Of a DNA stretch of 64,000 bases, positions 6,890 to 15,474 are shown one piece after another (the stretch's first letter is position 1; each line of letters starts with the position of its first letter). This stretch comes from Bradyrhizobium sp. AUGA SZCCT0176. GTDB taxonomy: Bacteria; Pseudomonadota; Alphaproteobacteria; Rhizobiales; Xanthobacteraceae. The stretch is taken from NCBI RefSeq assembly GCF_018130145.1, contig NZ_JAFCMB010000017.1:81316-145315 (forward strand), written 5' to 3'. The translations under genes were made by a program, and so were the position numbers. The notes under the pieces were generated by a model, which was not told the DNA's origin, did not search any database, and worked only from the letters and a program-made list of their open reading frames with translations.

Positions 6890-9800
6890 GCGGCGCTTCC
6901 GTTGCTTTGCGAGCCTCCGCCCGACGGCGTGCGGCCGGCGCGGGCCACGGTGACAGGCAGAGTGATATCCGGCCAGGCATGGGCTATGTCGCGCAGGATC
7001 ATCAGCGCCGGCGCCTTGTCGCGAAGGGTCACGCTAAGCGTGAAGTCGTGCAGCAACTGCGCGATATCAGCAGCGCGGTCCCTGTGCGCCAGCGCCTCGT
7101 TACGCAGTGCCGTGAAAATCCGGTCCTTGGCGATGCGCCCGCGGTTGATCTGCATCAGGATGATGCGGGCCTGGGTGAGGAACTTAGCGAAGATCGCCGC
7201 ATCCGCCAGCGAATCGCCGGTTATCAGCTCGGTGACGAAGAGATGAAAGCTGCCGGAAGGGTGCTCCAGCACGCGCCCCAGCACCTCGGCGACATCGCCG
7301 TCGGCGAGGCTGCGCCGAAGCAGCAAGCGGGCGCCGTCCTGCACCGCCGGCACGGTCGAGTCCGCCATGACAGCCAGCGCCGCCGCCGGCAGCGCGTCGC
7401 TGGGCCATGCGGTGAGGCGGTTCACCGCGATCGCTCGTACATCGTCCCACTCGCTCTCGACGAGCAGCACGGCATTCTGCGGGTCGGCACGGAAGCGGGC
7501 CTCGTCGGCTGCAAACGCATGAAGCGTGAAGCGGCGCACGGCAGCCAACGAATGGTTGCCGAGGCGGGCAAGCTGGCGGACCGAGAAGCGCTGTGGGTCG
7601 CGGCTCTCCAGCAGCTTTGCGCCCATCATGCGCGCGCCGGCCGCGCGTGCCTGCAGCAGTCGCCAAAGCGTGCCGTCGTCAATGGCGGCCGCTGCCCCCG
7701 GCAGGGCATCTGCGAACAGTGTGACCATGTCGGCGGCACGGCCTTCGATCGGCTCGGCGCGGAAGAAGCCGGCCATCAGCATGTCGCGCAACCGGATGGC
7801 AAAATCGTCGTCGGTCGCCGCGAGGCGCGAGACCAGCGGCCGCGCAGCTGCTCGCAGCCCGGCATGGGCGCCCGTGGCCGCCAGCGTGATGCCGTCGCGA
7901 TGATGTGCGAGGGCGGCGTCGTCGAGCCGTGCCAGCAGGATCATCGAGGCAATGCGGATTTCCGGTGCATCAGCCTGCAGGATTGCCTGCCAAAACGCTA
8001 CCGGCAGGTCGCCAGGCCGCGTTGGAGTCACGGCGATGAGCTGGATGCTGGCCGCCTGCACGTCGGGACTGGCATGGCCGGTCAGGCTTTCGATCACCTC
8101 CGGTTGCAGCGGGCAGTCGCGATCGGGCCATAGCTGTGGCAGCAGCGCGAGGGCGGCAGTGAGGCCGGCGCGCAGCCCGTCGTCAAGTTCAGGCGGCAGC
8201 AGCGCGAGCCAGGCCGCGAACGCTTCCGTGGCGCGGGCGCGTTGGTCCCGCGAGGGCGCGCGGTCGCGCAACCAGCCGCGCGTCCGGCCTTGCACATGGT
8301 CGTGCGGGCTCGTCAGCGCGGTGCGTGCAAGGGCAGGGTCGGCCCACGGCCAGTCGGCGCGGTCGTCGATGGCGCGGATCGCCAGGTCGCGGAGTTCCTG
8401 CGCGGTCGCCTCGAGCAGCGCGGCGATCAACGCCGCCTCGGCCTTGCCGGCATCGATCAGCCGCCGCGCGATCGCGGCTGCGAGCGCATTGACCTCCGGA
8501 TACGGCGAGGCCAGCAGGCCGCCGATCGCGGCCACGTCCATCGTATCAGGCCGTGGCGGGCCCTGCCGCAGCGCCTCGGCCGCGAAGCGCGCCGCTGCGT
8601 GATTGCGCGCCAATGTTGCGATGCGCAGCAGCCGCTGCGGCTGGGCATCCCATAGTGCGGGGAACGCTTCCTCGCGCTGTCCCGGCGCACGCACGCCGAC
8701 GTGGCGATGCGTGAGCCCGTTGGGATTGAAGCGGCTGGTCTCGGCCGCTTCATGCAGCAGGTGGCTGACGCTCCAGACCCGGCTTAGTGCCTCGCTGGCA
8801 AGGGGGGTAAGTTGCCAGCGGCCGTCGATGAGGACGTGCGTGCTCCATGTTGCCGGCTTGATGCCGTCGGCGTCGGTGAAGGCAAGGAGGAGTTCGCTTG
8901 CCATCGCCGTGAAGGCGTCCTGTCCGAGCTCGGCGCGCTTGCGCAGCATGCGCCAGGCGCGCCGCTTGAAGTAGAGCAGGGTCTGGTCAGACAGCGCGAT
9001 GCGCGGAGTTTCGCTCCGCAATTCCTCGCTGAGCTTCAGCGCCTGGCGCGAACCGGGCACCCAGACGCGGTCGTTATAGACGCGGTTGCGGCGGTACATC
9101 GGTGTCGCCAGCTCGAACTGCCGCGCCGTTGCGGCGAACAGCGGACCGTCGTCGGTGAGATCGGCATATTTGAACAGGCGCCGCAGCACCTGAACGTAGG
9201 GCGGGCGTGGACTCATCGCGCGCACCGCCGCGAGCAGCGCCTTGCGCGCCGCGCCGTCGGCGAGCGCGTGGTGGGCAAGAGCGATGAGGAACTGATTGCC
9301 GAAGCCCGGATGTGCCGAGTTCGCCGCCAGCAGGGCCTGCAGCAGCCCCGCGCCGTCGCCGTTCGTCAGCGCCATCTCGATATCGCGTGTCGCCGCAGTG
9401 TCCGCGGTTCGCGGTAACGACAGGCGCGGCGGCGGTCGCCGCGCGCCCATCAGTTCGCTGGCGAGGGCATAGGCCGCGTAGTCGCGTGTCACCAAACTGA
9501 CATTGACGTCGGCGCAGCTGCGTAGCAGATCGACGGCGTTCGCACCGCCACAGCGCGCCAGCGCATACACGAGGCTGTAACTTGCATTCGCCGCGCCGAT
9601 CTTCTCTGCGATGGCGGCGAGTTGAGGATAGGCGGGGGCCAGCCGGATCACGCCGAGGCGCCAGAACAGGCGGTCGCGTTCCTTGTCGGGCCACGCACTA
9701 CGCGCACAGATCGCGAGCTTTTTGAGTAGCTCCGTGTCGCGTCCGTCGGCAGCGGCGCCTGTGTCGAGAACCGTCAGCGGTGGTGCGTCACCGTCGACGC

Positions 9801-10041
9801 GGCGATAACCGTCGTTGATCTTGGACACCACGACGCTGTCAAACAGCTTTTCGGCGTTCGAGCGGGTAACCGGAGACGAAGTCTTCGTTCCATCCCTTAG
9901 CGACGTGCCGCGACGGCCATATCTGAAATTGACGAGATAGCGTGCGTCGACGTCGCGTTCGAGATCGACCAGATCGACTTCATAGAGTTTGTCTGAACGG
10001 CCCTCCTTCATCCAGAGGCGAACGGAACGGACGACTTGCAT
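6886..10041 (-). CDS. WGR domain plus HEAT/ARM-like helical repeat protein of the retron system
   Basis: The chosen ATG at 10041 gives about 1050 residues beginning MQVVRSVRLWMKEG. An in-frame ATG at 10077 adds 12 residues but lacks a better ribosome site and precedes the domain. Residues about 5-90 form a WGR domain, with the central NFRYGRRGTSLRDGT in place of the WGR core; this fold in PARPs and bacterial proteins binds nucleic acid ends. The remaining roughly 950 residues are Ala/Leu/Arg-rich amphipathic helices in repeated pairs, typical of a HEAT/ARM solenoid (for example DVQAASIQLIA and EIRIASMILLARLDDAAL). It is the first gene of the minus-strand operon and overlaps the SWIM gene by 4 bp. 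A role as sensor or scaffold is inference. Confidence 0.82.
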   Translation of the reverse strand: MQVVRSVRLWMKEGRSDKLYEVDLVDLERDVDARYLVNFRYGRRGTSLRDGTKTSSPVTRSNAEKLFDSVVVSKINDGYRRVDGDAPPLTVLDTGAAADGRDTELLKKLAICARSAWPDKERDRLFWRLGVIRLAPAYPQLAAIAEKIGAANASYSLVYALARCGGANAVDLLRSCADVNVSLVTRDYAAYALASELMGARRPPPRLSLPRTADTAATRDIEMALTNGDGAGLLQALLAANSAHPGFGNQFLIALAHHALADGAARKALLAAVRAMSPRPPYVQVLRRLFKYADLTDDGPLFAATARQFELATPMYRRNRVYNDRVWVPGSRQALKLSEELRSETPRIALSDQTLLYFKRRAWRMLRKRAELGQDAFTAMASELLLAFTDADGIKPATWSTHVLIDGRWQLTPLASEALSRVWSVSHLLHEAAETSRFNPNGLTHRHVGVRAPGQREEAFPALWDAQPQRLLRIATLARNHAAARFAAEALRQGPPRPDTMDVAAIGGLLASPYPEVNALAAAIARRLIDAGKAEAALIAALLEATAQELRDLAIRAIDDRADWPWADPALARTALTSPHDHVQGRTRGWLRDRAPSRDQRARATEAFAAWLALLPPELDDGLRAGLTAALALLPQLWPDRDCPLQPEVIESLTGHASPDVQAASIQLIAVTPTRPGDLPVAFWQAILQADAPEIRIASMILLARLDDAALAHHRDGITLAATGAHAGLRAAARPLVSRLAATDDDFAIRLRDMLMAGFFRAEPIEGRAADMVTLFADALPGAAAAIDDGTLWRLLQARAAGARMMGAKLLESRDPQRFSVRQLARLGNHSLAAVRRFTLHAFAADEARFRADPQNAVLLVESEWDDVRAIAVNRLTAWPSDALPAAALAVMADSTVPAVQDGARLLLRRSLADGDVAEVLGRVLEHPSGSFHLFVTELITGDSLADAAIFAKFLTQARIILMQINRGRIAKDRIFTALRNEALAHRDRAADIAQLLHDFTLSVTLRDKAPALMILRDIAHAWPDITLPVTVARAGRTPSGGGSQSNGSAA

Positions 10042-10679
10042 GGACGACTCTGGAATGGCGGGCGGCCAACATGGCAAGCCGGGCGTGCCGCGTCAATGGC
10101 GGTTGGTGCAACGGAATATAGCGAAGCTGCAGGTTGCAAGCTGTGGAATGGCGACGTCGGTGGCCCATCGGCGATTTGCCGGGGCCGATCGACGGCATCG
10201 GTTTCCAGTCGGAAGGATTTTCGCCGATCTGAACCTGAGACAATTCATATCCAGCTTCACGTCGCGCGTCGATTGCAGAGGCGAAGGCCACGATGGCGGA
10301 GCGACCAGAAAGGGGAGCTTATCCTTATTGTTTGCTAAAGTACGGAGAAGCTGAGCCAGATGATATTAAGTGTGGAAATAGACGCTTTGATTTGATAGCT
10401 ACGCTGGAGCTTGGGGAGTTCGCATAAGCGATTGAAATCGCAGTGAATGCGCCCGCCCTCCGAGCGCACTACAAAATCATGCAGTTTGGGCCCAACCCAA
10501 TCGATTCGGTGGAAACACGTGATTCTTCTCAGTGCCACAGTGGCGAAACCGTTGGGAATCGCCGGGGCAGGCGGAAGTAGCCTTGCTGTTACACCGTTCG
10601 CGTAAAACAACAGGGCATCGCCGGCTACCCGGTCCGATGACCGTAATTCGGCACTTCCAAATCTATCCGGGGCACGTGA
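10042..10679. other. Intergenic region holding the island's right junction
   Basis: About 640 bp lies between the start of the WGR/HEAT gene and the next plus-strand gene. The 10042-10455 part is upstream of the retron operon and should hold its promoter, but I cannot pick -35/-10 elements with confidence. A patch at 10325-10440 is more AT-rich. The attachment-site copy lies at 10456-10469. No convincing gene is seen; frames crossing it lack ribosome sites and sensible composition. No integrase remnant is recognisable. Confidence 0.55.
10456..10469 (+). repeat. Putative attR: copy of the tRNA-Leu 3' end
   Basis: CCCTCCGAGCGCAC is identical to bases 289-302 of the window, in the same orientation, and is not part of any tRNA here. 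The bases on either side differ from the tRNA, so it is an isolated 14-bp duplication. It marks the probable right end of a roughly 10.15-kb island carrying the retron-like genes and the protease-nuclease. Confidence 0.7.
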
Positions 10680-11066
10680 ATGATTTTCCTGGGCTACGCC
10701 TATCGATTCGTCTCCAACTTCGTGTTCCTGGCGCTGGTCTATTTCGCCCTTAACTTCCTGGACAAATATCCGCAGCGCGCGGTGGTGGCGATCCTCGTGC
10801 TGGTTTATGCCGCCATGCATGCCGCCTCGGCGTTGCGTTCGTTTTATTTCTTTCAGCGCATCGAGCGGCTGGAGATCGAGGCGCGGCGTCTGGCCAAGGT
10901 CGCCGCCGAGGGGCCGAGCTCGGCCGCTGCCGCCGCGGCCTCGCGCAAGCAGATCGTCACCGAGGTCAGCGGGCTTCGCCACGCCGGCGAGATCAAGGCC
11001 TATATCGACCTGCTGTTCCTTGCCCTCGTCATCCTGCTCTGCATCGCCAAGATCGTGACGAACTGA
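10680..11066 (+). CDS. Small integral membrane protein of unknown function
   Basis: The 128-residue product has three hydrophobic segments, at about residues 5-28, 33-52 and 107-126, the last ending CIAKIVTN. A cytoplasmic-looking charged helix lies between the second and third (RIERLEIEARRLAKVAAEG). A GGGG-containing site precedes the ATG. I do not recognise a family. It is the first chromosomal gene after the putative island junction and is followed by an unrelated deacetylase gene on the same strand. Confidence 0.7.
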   Translation: MIFLGYAYRFVSNFVFLALVYFALNFLDKYPQRAVVAILVLVYAAMHAASALRSFYFFQRIERLEIEARRLAKVAAEGPSSAAAAAASRKQIVTEVSGLRHAGEIKAYIDLLFLALVILLCIAKIVTN

Positions 11067-11233
11067 ACGAAAATTCGGCGCATTTTTTTTTGACTTTCTC
11101 GATCTGCGTCGCATGGTTGGCGGCAGCTTTGCCGCTATGCCATGCATGCGGGAAGCGCTGCGCGGCATAGAACTTGCTCCGCGCGAAGCGCGAGTCTGCG
11201 CGGAGCGCGACAATGCGAGGAGTTACCTGTCCG

Positions 11234-12268
11234 ATGCTGGCTGTCTATTCGGATGACAACGCGCTGCACGATCCCGATCATTTCATCTCGCGCGGCGTGA
11301 AAATCGCGGTGCGGGAATCGCCCGAGCGGGCCAACCAATTGCTGGCCGCGTTGCGCGATGGCGCGCACGAGATCCGCACGCCGCGCGACTTTGGCCGCGA
11401 CGCGCTGCTCAGCGTGCACGACCCGCGCTATATCCATTTCCTCGCCAATGCCTACGACAATTGGCAGACTTTGCCGCAGCCGCGCGGCCCGTTCGTGCTG
11501 GCCAACAGCTATGCCATGCGGCAGATGAAGACGCTGCCGACAAGTTTCGAAGGCCAGCTCGGCTTCTTCCTCTCGGGCAATTCGGTGCCGATCGGCCCGC
11601 AGAGCTGGCGCGCGATCGCCTCTTCGGCGAATTGCGCGCTGGAAGCGGCTGACGCCGTGCGCAGCGGCGCGTCCGAAAGCTACGCGCTGTGCCGACCGCC
11701 CGGCCACCACGCCTATGCCGATCTGGCCGGCGGCTATTGCTACCTGAACAACTCGGCGCTCGCGGCCCAGCATCTGCGCGGCCGGTTCGCCCGCGTCGCG
11801 GTGCTCGACGTCGACGTGCACCATGGCAACGGCACGCAGGGCATCTTCTGGGAACGCGGCGACGTCCTGACCGTCTCGATCCATGGCGATCCCAATACCG
11901 GCTATCCCTGGCAGGTCGGCTATGCCGGCGAGCGCGGCGAGGGTGAGGGGTTCGGCAAGAATCTCAATCTGCCGCTGCCGCTCGGCACCACTGACGAGCC
12001 CTATCTGGCAGCCCTGGACCACGCGCTCGCAGCTATCAGGGCGTTTCAGCCGGAAGCTTGCGTCGTGGCGCTCGGCCTCGATGCATTCGAGGAAGATTCG
12101 TCGGAAATGATGCGGGTCACCACCGCGGGCTTCGGCGCCATAGGGGCGCGGATCGGGGCGCAAAAGCTGCCCAGCGTCATTATCCAGGAAGGCGGCTATG
12201 CCGTCGACGCCCTGCGCCGCAATCTCGGCAGTTTCCTCAACGGATTCCTGTCGGCCCGCGGCGGCTGA
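11234..12268 (+). CDS. Histone deacetylase / acetylpolyamine amidohydrolase family protein
   Basis: The 344-residue enzyme belongs to the zinc-dependent deacetylase superfamily, which removes acetyl groups from polyamines or lysines in bacteria. It shows the hallmark GHH (His158-His159 in RPPGHHAY) and the metal-binding DVDVHHGNGT (Asp194, His196). The third metal Asp sits in LGLDAFEEDS, and the glycine-rich C-terminal motif is QEGGYAVD. The ATG at 11234 follows a GAGG site and removes a 20-residue upstream extension that does not align with the family. The natural substrate cannot be told from sequence; acetylpolyamine is the usual guess. Confidence 0.9.
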   Translation: MLAVYSDDNALHDPDHFISRGVKIAVRESPERANQLLAALRDGAHEIRTPRDFGRDALLSVHDPRYIHFLANAYDNWQTLPQPRGPFVLANSYAMRQMKTLPTSFEGQLGFFLSGNSVPIGPQSWRAIASSANCALEAADAVRSGASESYALCRPPGHHAYADLAGGYCYLNNSALAAQHLRGRFARVAVLDVDVHHGNGTQGIFWERGDVLTVSIHGDPNTGYPWQVGYAGERGEGEGFGKNLNLPLPLGTTDEPYLAALDHALAAIRAFQPEACVVALGLDAFEEDSSEMMRVTTAGFGAIGARIGAQKLPSVIIQEGGYAVDALRRNLGSFLNGFLSARGG

Positions 12269-12272
12269 GGGC

Positions 12273-12376
12273 AGAGCGTTTTCCAGCGAAGTGGATACCG
12301 GTTCGCGTCAAGAAAACGCGTCAAATCAAGAATCTAGAGCCCCGTTCCGATTCAATCGGAACGGAAAAGGCTCTAG
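12273..12376 (+). repeat. Palindromic repeat A, copy 1 (extended form)
   Basis: The core has arms GCGTTTTC and GAAAACGC with inner GCGAA/TTCGC around GTGGATACCGG. This copy continues with a second stem (TAGAGCC...GGCTCTAG) containing CCGTTCCGATT and its complement. It lies between two plus-strand genes. Six more copies occur in the window. Confidence 0.85.
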
Positions 12377-12422
12377 GCACTTTGTTAACTGACTTGAGCC
12401 CGGCAATTGATACAACGGGGCC

Positions 12423-13607
12423 ATGCGCCTGCAATTGATTCGCCTTTATTTCTGCCTTGTCGTGCTCGCGCTTCCCGCGGGCGGGCCGCCGGCTTTGGCC
12501 ATGGACGCGCTGCCGGCCTCAACGGCGGATGCGATGGCGCAGGCGGCCTCGCCGCAGGCGATCGCGGAATATCGCCGCAAGTTGAAAGAGTATCAGGCCG
12601 CGCGCGCGGCATTCGAGCAGGAAGCCGAACCCTACTGGACTGCGATTGCCGAAAAACGGCGCGGCCGCAACGCCAAGCGGCGCGAGCGCCAGGCCATCAC
12701 GCTCGATGATTATGTGCTGACGCAGCCGCCGCTTTACGACGGGCCGAAGCGGCCGGTGGATCCGGAACCGCAAGACAGGCCCGAGCGCAAGCCGCTTCCG
12801 GTGGTCGCCGATTTCCTGCAAGCCGCCGCGGCGCACTTCCAGTTTACGCCGCAGCGGCCGGCCAGCGAGGTCGAGTTCAAGCGCGCCTATGGCCGCGTCG
12901 CATTGGCTTCCGGGCTGACCCGCGAGCAGATCGTGCGGGTCTATTCGTTCGAGACCGGCGGCAACGGCAATCACGACATGCAATCCGGATTGAGTTCCTC
13001 GCGCCCGGGCTCGCGCGCGATCTCGACGGCGGTTGGCTACAACCAGTTGCTCACCACCAACACCGTCTCGCTGCTCGCCGAACAGGGACATGACATCGTC
13101 AAGGCGTTGACGGAAAAGGCCTCCGGCTTGTCAGGACCGGCGCGCAAGGCGATGGATCACAAACTGGCGGTGTTGAAGCGGATGGTGGCGTTCGCGCGCT
13201 CGGTGCCGGTGCAATGGTCGGAGCACGAAAAGCTCGCCAACACGCCGCAGGGCTGGGGGGTCCACGCCATGGTGCTGGACATCGACGTCGGCCCGCTGCT
13301 GCAGACCCACAAGCTGCTGACCTCGGTGCTGTTCGCGCGCGCCAAGGGCTATACCAGACCGCTCAGCGCCGCCGAACTCGAGATGATGAACCTGACCGGC
13401 GACAGCACCGGTCTCGACATGGTGACGATGCCGCAGGCGATGCGCGAGCAGGTGCCGACCTCGAATTTCTTCCAGCGCGGTGGTTACGAGCGCAACCCGG
13501 TCGCGATCCGCCACAACACGGTGGCAAAACTGCTTGCGATCACCGACGAGCGGATGGACGTCAACAGCAGCAAGCCAGGTGCGAAGGAACTGGCGGCGGC
13601 GTTTTAG
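12423..13607 (+). CDS. Exported protein with a possible lysozyme-like domain
   Basis: The 394-residue product has a signal peptide of about 26 residues (MRLQLIRLYFCLVVLALPAG, cleavage near PALAMD). Residues 40-90 form a charged helix. From about residue 155, GLTREQIVRVYSFETGGNGN followed by AISTAVGYNQLL resembles the catalytic Glu and GxxQ region of transglycosylase/lysozyme folds, but the similarity is by eye only. The rest is helical with no membrane segment. A periplasmic cell-wall role is possible. I do not recognise a named family. Confidence 0.7.
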   Translation: MRLQLIRLYFCLVVLALPAGGPPALAMDALPASTADAMAQAASPQAIAEYRRKLKEYQAARAAFEQEAEPYWTAIAEKRRGRNAKRRERQAITLDDYVLTQPPLYDGPKRPVDPEPQDRPERKPLPVVADFLQAAAAHFQFTPQRPASEVEFKRAYGRVALASGLTREQIVRVYSFETGGNGNHDMQSGLSSSRPGSRAISTAVGYNQLLTTNTVSLLAEQGHDIVKALTEKASGLSGPARKAMDHKLAVLKRMVAFARSVPVQWSEHEKLANTPQGWGVHAMVLDIDVGPLLQTHKLLTSVLFARAKGYTRPLSAAELEMMNLTGDSTGLDMVTMPQAMREQVPTSNFFQRGGYERNPVAIRHNTVAKLLAITDERMDVNSSKPGAKELAAAF

Positions 13608-13618
13608 TAAAGCTTGCG

Positions 13619-13744
13619 ATGTCGTCGTCCCGGCGAACGCCGGGACCCATACGCCGAGTCCCATCGTTCGGGCAGGGCGTTAGATACCTTCCTTGAATTA
13701 CTGGCGCCGCGGAGTATGGGTCCCGGCGTTCGCCGGGACGACAT
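13619..13744. repeat. Large imperfect palindromic element
   Basis: The arms at about 13619-13652 and 13714-13744 are near-perfect inverted copies containing CCCGGCGAACGCCGGGA and ACCCATAC, each arm itself able to fold. They enclose about 60 bp of unrelated sequence. It sits between converging genes (end of the exported protein at 13607, end of a minus-strand gene at 13760) and could act as a two-way transcription barrier. Confidence 0.75.
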
Positions 13745-13759
13745 AGGTGGGCTGAGCCC

Positions 13760-14065
13760 TCAATTCGCGCCGAACTTGAACTTGCCGTCGTCTTCGAGGT
13801 AGGGGCCGGTCCGCATGTAAAGCTGGCCGTTCTCGCCGACGAAGAACAGCGTGCCCTTCGGCACTTTCTTGGCGCCCTTCAGCAGCGTGCCGGCATTGCT
13901 GGTGCCCAACTTGTACGCAAGCGTCTTGCCGTCCTTGCCGTAGGCATAGCCCATGTCGGACTTCAGCTCCCAAGGCGTCGGTGCGGCGGCCTGTGCGAAT
14001 GCTGACGACGTCAGCACGCCGAGCGCGGCCGCGATCAAAAAGGTTTTGGTTGAAATTCTCGTCAT
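13760..14065 (-). CDS. Small exported protein of unknown function
   Basis: From the ATG at 14065 the product is 101 residues, with a clear signal peptide (MTRISTKTFLIAAALGVLTS, cleavage after AFAQ). The site GGGAGG lies seven bases upstream, whereas an ATG two codons earlier is too close to it. The mature part contains GYAYGKDGKTLAYKLG and GTLFFVGENGQLYM, suggesting a small beta-rich domain with Gly-turns. No Cys or membrane segment is present. I do not recognise the family. Confidence 0.75.
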   Translation of the reverse strand: MTRISTKTFLIAAALGVLTSSAFAQAAAPTPWELKSDMGYAYGKDGKTLAYKLGTSNAGTLLKGAKKVPKGTLFFVGENGQLYMRTGPYLEDDGKFKFGAN

Positions 14066-14266
14066 CGTCATCCCTCCCAGCGGCCAAATTGGCTTCCGTC
14101 CCATCTCATTGAACAAATCACGAACGTCATTATTCCGTCAATGGTACCTTTGCCGCATCACGCCTTCTCTGCGACTTTGTGATTTCCCGCCTTCGACTTC
14201 GCGACTATGTTCCGGTTTCCGGTTACACACGCGCTATTGCCAGAAACGTTTATAGGGATGATTCGG

Positions 14267-14746
14267 ATGAACCTCGTCGTGAAGATCGGTTTTGGTGTTG
14301 CGCTGTCGTTCATGACGCTGGCCTCCGCGGTCCAGGCCGACGAATTCAAGCTCAGCAACAACCAGCGGATTGCCTGCAGCCGCGGCCTGAGCCCCGGCAA
14401 GCTCAACACCGCGACCTGCAGATCGTACGCGTATGTCTTCAACATCAAGACCTCGGAATATTTCCGCTGCCAGGTCACGCTGGCGCTGACGCGCGACAAC
14501 AAGGAAGTCATCAACGTGCAGGCCGATGGCAACTGCGCCAAGAAGCCCCGCATCTTCGAGACCGATTCGAACTATTCGTTCGACGCCACCGAAACCGAAC
14601 CGCCGAACACCAACTCGTTCTTCGGACCCGGCGGCTATGCGGTGTGGGCCAGCGACAACAATGCGCGCAAGGTGCGCGGCTGCATCATCATCTCGTCCGG
14701 CCTCGGCTCCGACATCTCGAAATGTCTCGACATGAAGTTCGATTGA
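14267..14746 (+). CDS. Exported Cys-containing protein of unknown function
   Basis: The product from the ATG at 14267 is 159 residues, starting with a signal peptide (MNLVVKIGFGVALSFMTLAS, cleavage after VQA). The mature part has five Cys residues, in IACSRG, ATCRSY, FRCQVT, GNCAKK and RGCIII, and a sixth in SKCLD, so disulfides are likely. An alternative ATG lies three codons upstream. It is followed after 12 bp by an acetyltransferase gene. No family is recognised. Confidence 0.72.
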   Translation: MNLVVKIGFGVALSFMTLASAVQADEFKLSNNQRIACSRGLSPGKLNTATCRSYAYVFNIKTSEYFRCQVTLALTRDNKEVINVQADGNCAKKPRIFETDSNYSFDATETEPPNTNSFFGPGGYAVWASDNNARKVRGCIIISSGLGSDISKCLDMKFD

Positions 14747-14758
14747 TGGGCGGCGGGC

Positions 14759-15430
14759 GTGACAGCCGCCCCCTCCGCGCCGGGCTCGCCACCACCGCCC
14801 TGGCCGTTTCCTGAACGGCTTCCGTTTGAGGGGCGCGCGGTGTCCCTCGAACCGCTTCGCGTCGGACACGCGGACGAACTCTGGCACGCCGCGCAGGGCG
14901 CCGACGCGTCCTTTGCCTATTTGCGTTACGGGCCGTTCGCGCAGCAGTGCGACTTGCTGGCGCTGGTCACCGAATTGGCCGGGCGGGCGGATCAGCCGTT
15001 CTGGGTGGTGCGGCCCAACAGCAGCGGCGTGGCTCAAGGCTGGCTATCGCTGTGCGATATCTACCCGGCCGAGGGGGCGATCGAAATCGGGGCGATCTGG
15101 TTTTCGCCGCGGCTGCAGCGAACCCGGGCCGCGACCGAAGCGATCTTTCTCCTGATGCAATATGCGATGGAGGAATTGCAGTACCAGCGGCTGGTCTGGC
15201 GCTGCAACGCGGCAAACCAGGCGTCGCTGAACGCGGCGGCGCGCTACGGTTTTACGCCGGAGGGGACATGGCGTGGCTCGGCCCTCAGCAAGGGGCGTCG
15301 CTGCGACGTGGCGTGGCACTCGATCATCGCCGCCGAATGGCCGTCGCGCCGCGCCGCCATCGCCGCGTGGCTCGCGGACGGGAATTTCGATGAACATGGC
15401 CGCGCGCGCATGCGGCTGGTTCATCCGTGA
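14759..15430 (+). CDS. GNAT-family N-acetyltransferase (RimJ/RimL-like)
   Basis: The 223-residue product starts at a GTG 12 bp after the preceding gene. It has the GNAT layout used for protein or small-molecule N-acetylation: GRAVSLEPLRVGHADELW at the N-terminus, a beta-strand pair with IEIGAIWFSPRLQRTRAATE (acetyl-CoA loop region) and the C-terminal motif LVWRCNAANQASLNAAARYG, typical of RimJ-like enzymes. A Pro-rich start (residues 3-20) is unusual. The substrate is unknown. Confidence 0.88.
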   Translation: MTAAPSAPGSPPPPWPFPERLPFEGRAVSLEPLRVGHADELWHAAQGADASFAYLRYGPFAQQCDLLALVTELAGRADQPFWVVRPNSSGVAQGWLSLCDIYPAEGAIEIGAIWFSPRLQRTRAATEAIFLLMQYAMEELQYQRLVWRCNAANQASLNAAARYGFTPEGTWRGSALSKGRRCDVAWHSIIAAEWPSRRAAIAAWLADGNFDEHGRARMRLVHP

Positions 15431-15474
15431 GCCAGTTCTTGATGAAGTTCGGCTGAGTCGGGCCGAACGATCCC

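Noticed and set aside
5633..7246. Long plus-strand frames antisense to the SWIM gene
   Set aside because: Their composition is typical of antisense frames in GC-rich genes (His/Arg/Gly/Val bias) and the opposite strand encodes recognised domains.
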